Source: Comamonadaceae bacterium OTU4NAUVB1
GTDB taxonomy: Bacteria > Pseudomonadota > Gammaproteobacteria > Burkholderiales > Burkholderiaceae_C
NCBI GenBank assembly: GCA_024372625.1
Contig: CP099605.1
Coordinates: forward strand, 1,922,001-1,986,000
Direction of reading: 5' to 3'
DNA length: 64,000 bases
Shown piece by piece: positions 62,729 through 64,000 of the stretch. Position numbers and translations under genes: made by a program. The notes under the pieces were generated by a model. The model was given only the letters and a program-made list of their open reading frames with translations. It had not been told where the DNA came from and made no database searches. Every line of letters starts with the position of its first letter. Positions within the stretch are counted from its first letter, which is position 1.

Positions 62729-63848
62729 CGGCGCAAAGGGTCGGGGTGTCGCGCTGCAGTTCGGCATGCAGCGCGGTGAAACGACGCTGCAGGGCGTCGA
62801 CCGCGTCGGATGCCTGGAGCCAGTGCAGCGTGGCCTGGGCCAGCGCCTCGGGCGTCGCGGCCTCCTGCAGCAGCTCGGGCACGACGAAATCACGGCACAG
62901 GATGTTGGGCAGCCCGACCCAGGGCTGCAGCTGCTGGCGGTGCATCAGGTGCCAGGAGACCCGGTTCATGTTGTAGGCGATCACCATCGGCCGCTTGAAG
63001 AGCGCTGCCTCGAGCGTCGCGGTGCCGCTGGCGATGAGCGTGACGTCGCAGGCGGCCAGCACCTCGTGCGAGCGGCCGTCGACCAGCTGCACGCGGTCGG
63101 CGACGTCGCTCGCGCGCAGCAGCCCTTCGACCTCCTCGCGCAGGCTCGGGATCACGGGCGACACGAAGCGCAGCGCCGGCATCCGCTGGACCATGAGCGC
63201 CGCCGTGGCGAAGAACCGGGCGGCGAGCGCCCGGACCTCCGAGCGGCGGCTGCCCGGCAGCAGCGCCACCACGGGTGCGTCCCCGGACAGCCCGAGCGCG
63301 GCACGCGCGGCGCTCCGGTCGGGTGACATGGGAATCACGTTGGCGAGCGGATGACCGACGTAGGTGGCCTCGACGCCCTGCTCTTCCAGCAGCGCGGGCT
63401 CGAACGGGAAGATGCACAGCACGTGGTCGGCGGCGGAGCGGATCTTGTCGATGCGGTCCGCGCGCCAGGCCCAGATCGACGGGCAGACGAAATGCACCGT
63501 CTTCATGCCACGCCCGCGCAGGGCGCTCTCGAGGTCGAGGTTGAAGTCGGGCGCGTCGACGCCGATGAACAGCTCGGGCCACTCGCGCAGCAGCCGGGCC
63601 TTCAGTTGCCGGCGGATGCCGGCGATCTCCGCATAGTGCCGCAGCACCTCGATGTAGCCGCGCACCGCCAGTTTCTCCTGGGGCCACCAGCTCTCGAAGC
63701 CGCGTCGAAGCATCTGCGGGCCGCCGATGCCCTGCGTCTGGACGTCAGGCCAGCGACGGCGGATTCCGTCGAGCAGCAGCCCGGCGAGGAGATCGCCCGA
63801 AGGCTCGCCCGCGACCAGCGCGAAACGCTTCGTTGCGTTGTCCGGCAT
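62700..63848 (-). CDS. lpxB: lipid-A-disaccharide synthase
   Basis: 382 residues. It begins [15 protein letters not shown], followed by [33 protein letters not shown] and [21 protein letters not shown], the standard GT19 blocks. It condenses UDP-diacylglucosamine with lipid X at the inner membrane. It follows lpxA with a seven-base gap. Confidence 0.96.
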   Translation of the reverse strand: MPDNATKRFALVAGEPSGDLLAGLLLDGIRRRWPDVQTQGIGGPQMLRRGFESWWPQEKLAVRGYIEVLRHYAEIAGIRRQLKARLLREWPELFIGVDAPDFNLDLESALRGRGMKTVHFVCPSIWAWRADRIDKIRSAADHVLCIFPFEPALLEEQGVEATYVGHPLANVIPMSPDRSAARAALGLSGDAPVVALLPGSRRSEVRALAARFFATAALMVQRMPALRFVSPVIPSLREEVEGLLRASDVADRVQLVDGRSHEVLAACDVTLIASGTATLEAALFKRPMVIAYNMNRVSWHLMHRQQLQPWVGLPNILCRDFVVPELLQEAATPEALAQATLHWLQASDAVDALQRRFTALHAELQRDTPTLCADAIEKVLAG

Positions 63849-63855
63849 GCGGGAT

Positions 63856-64000
63856 TCAGCGGGCGATGCCGCGCGTGCTGCGCGACAGGAAATCGCTCAT
63901 CAGGGCGACGTCGCCCGCGGCTTCCGGTGATTCGATCGCCAGGGCATCGATCGCCGCGCGCGCGTCCTCGAGCTTGCGGCCCTGGCGATAGAGCAACCGG
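63856..64000 (-). CDS. lpxA: UDP-N-acetylglucosamine acyltransferase LpxA (C-terminal end, partial)
   Basis: The last 47 residues of the protein are present ([20 protein letters not shown] ... [13 protein letters not shown]), and the gene continues beyond the window. The terminal helical segment ending in DFLxRSTRGI(I/A)R is characteristic of LpxA, and lpxA-lpxB is the usual order. It adds the first acyl chain of lipid A. Confidence 0.88.
   Translation of the reverse strand, partial: RLLYRQGRKLEDARAAIDALAIESPEAAGDVALMSDFLSRSTRGIAR

Overview
This is a high-GC (roughly 70%) chromosomal segment from a Gram-negative betaproteobacterium. It is most likely a member of the Burkholderiales, probably Comamonadaceae. 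Supporting signs are lpxA/lpxB (lipid A), the imuA-imuB-dnaE2 cassette with a LexA box, a Bug-type binding protein, and the housekeeping order carA-carB / greA / DUF4149 and rlmE-ftsH-folP-glmM. No rRNA, tRNA, CRISPR array or insertion sequence was seen.

Layout. (1) 1-16 kb, nearly all on the minus strand: a nitrogen-scavenging island for ureides. It holds allophanate hydrolase (atzF), a TauABC-like ABC transporter, the 1-carboxybiuret hydrolase pair atzG-atzE with atzH, and a BMP-type ABC transporter. It also holds a formamidase-like amidase, a biuret amidohydrolase (biuH), a second isochorismatase-type hydrolase and a GntR regulator, followed by a small potassium channel. The two leader regions (before atzF and before the BMP binding protein) each carry a sigma-54 promoter match. 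A TTG-TACAA-like palindrome lies at exactly the same offset over each predicted transcription start, which suggests nitrogen control plus substrate control. No cyanuric acid hydrolase is present. (2) 16-20 kb: an amino-acid-type binding lipoprotein, an EamA exporter with an AraC regulator, and an orphan histidine kinase. (3) 20.6-30.6 kb: a catabolic region with LysR, a CMD-like protein, a TIM-barrel amidohydrolase, GST, CoA-transferase, alpha/beta hydrolase, protocatechuate 3,4-dioxygenase PcaGH, acyl-CoA dehydrogenase, enoyl-CoA hydratase and a Bug protein. It has a repeated CATAGC-N-GCTATG-type palindrome. (4) 30.8-33.7 kb: two tandem class-A-beta-lactamase-like serine hydrolases and a LuxR-type regulator. 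(5) 34-40.9 kb: the SOS mutagenesis operon imuA-imuB-dnaE2, with a MmcB-like PD-(D/E)XK protein downstream. (6) 41-47.7 kb: DUF3140, a DODA-type dioxygenase with a divergent LysR, a beta-oxidation pair, a Crp/Fnr regulator and an ACAD10/11-type phosphotransferase. (7) 47.7-64 kb: core genes (MOSC protein, glmM, folP, ftsH, rlmE, yhbY, greA, a Kdo hydroxylase-like gene, carBA, an rRNA methyltransferase, rnhB, lpxB, lpxA end).

The most interesting features are the paired sigma-54/operator leaders of the ureide island, an intrinsic terminator lying inside the first codons of folP, a terminator abutting the greA ribosome-binding site, the MmcB-like gene attached to imuABC, and an alpha/beta hydrolase whose nucleophile position is alanine.
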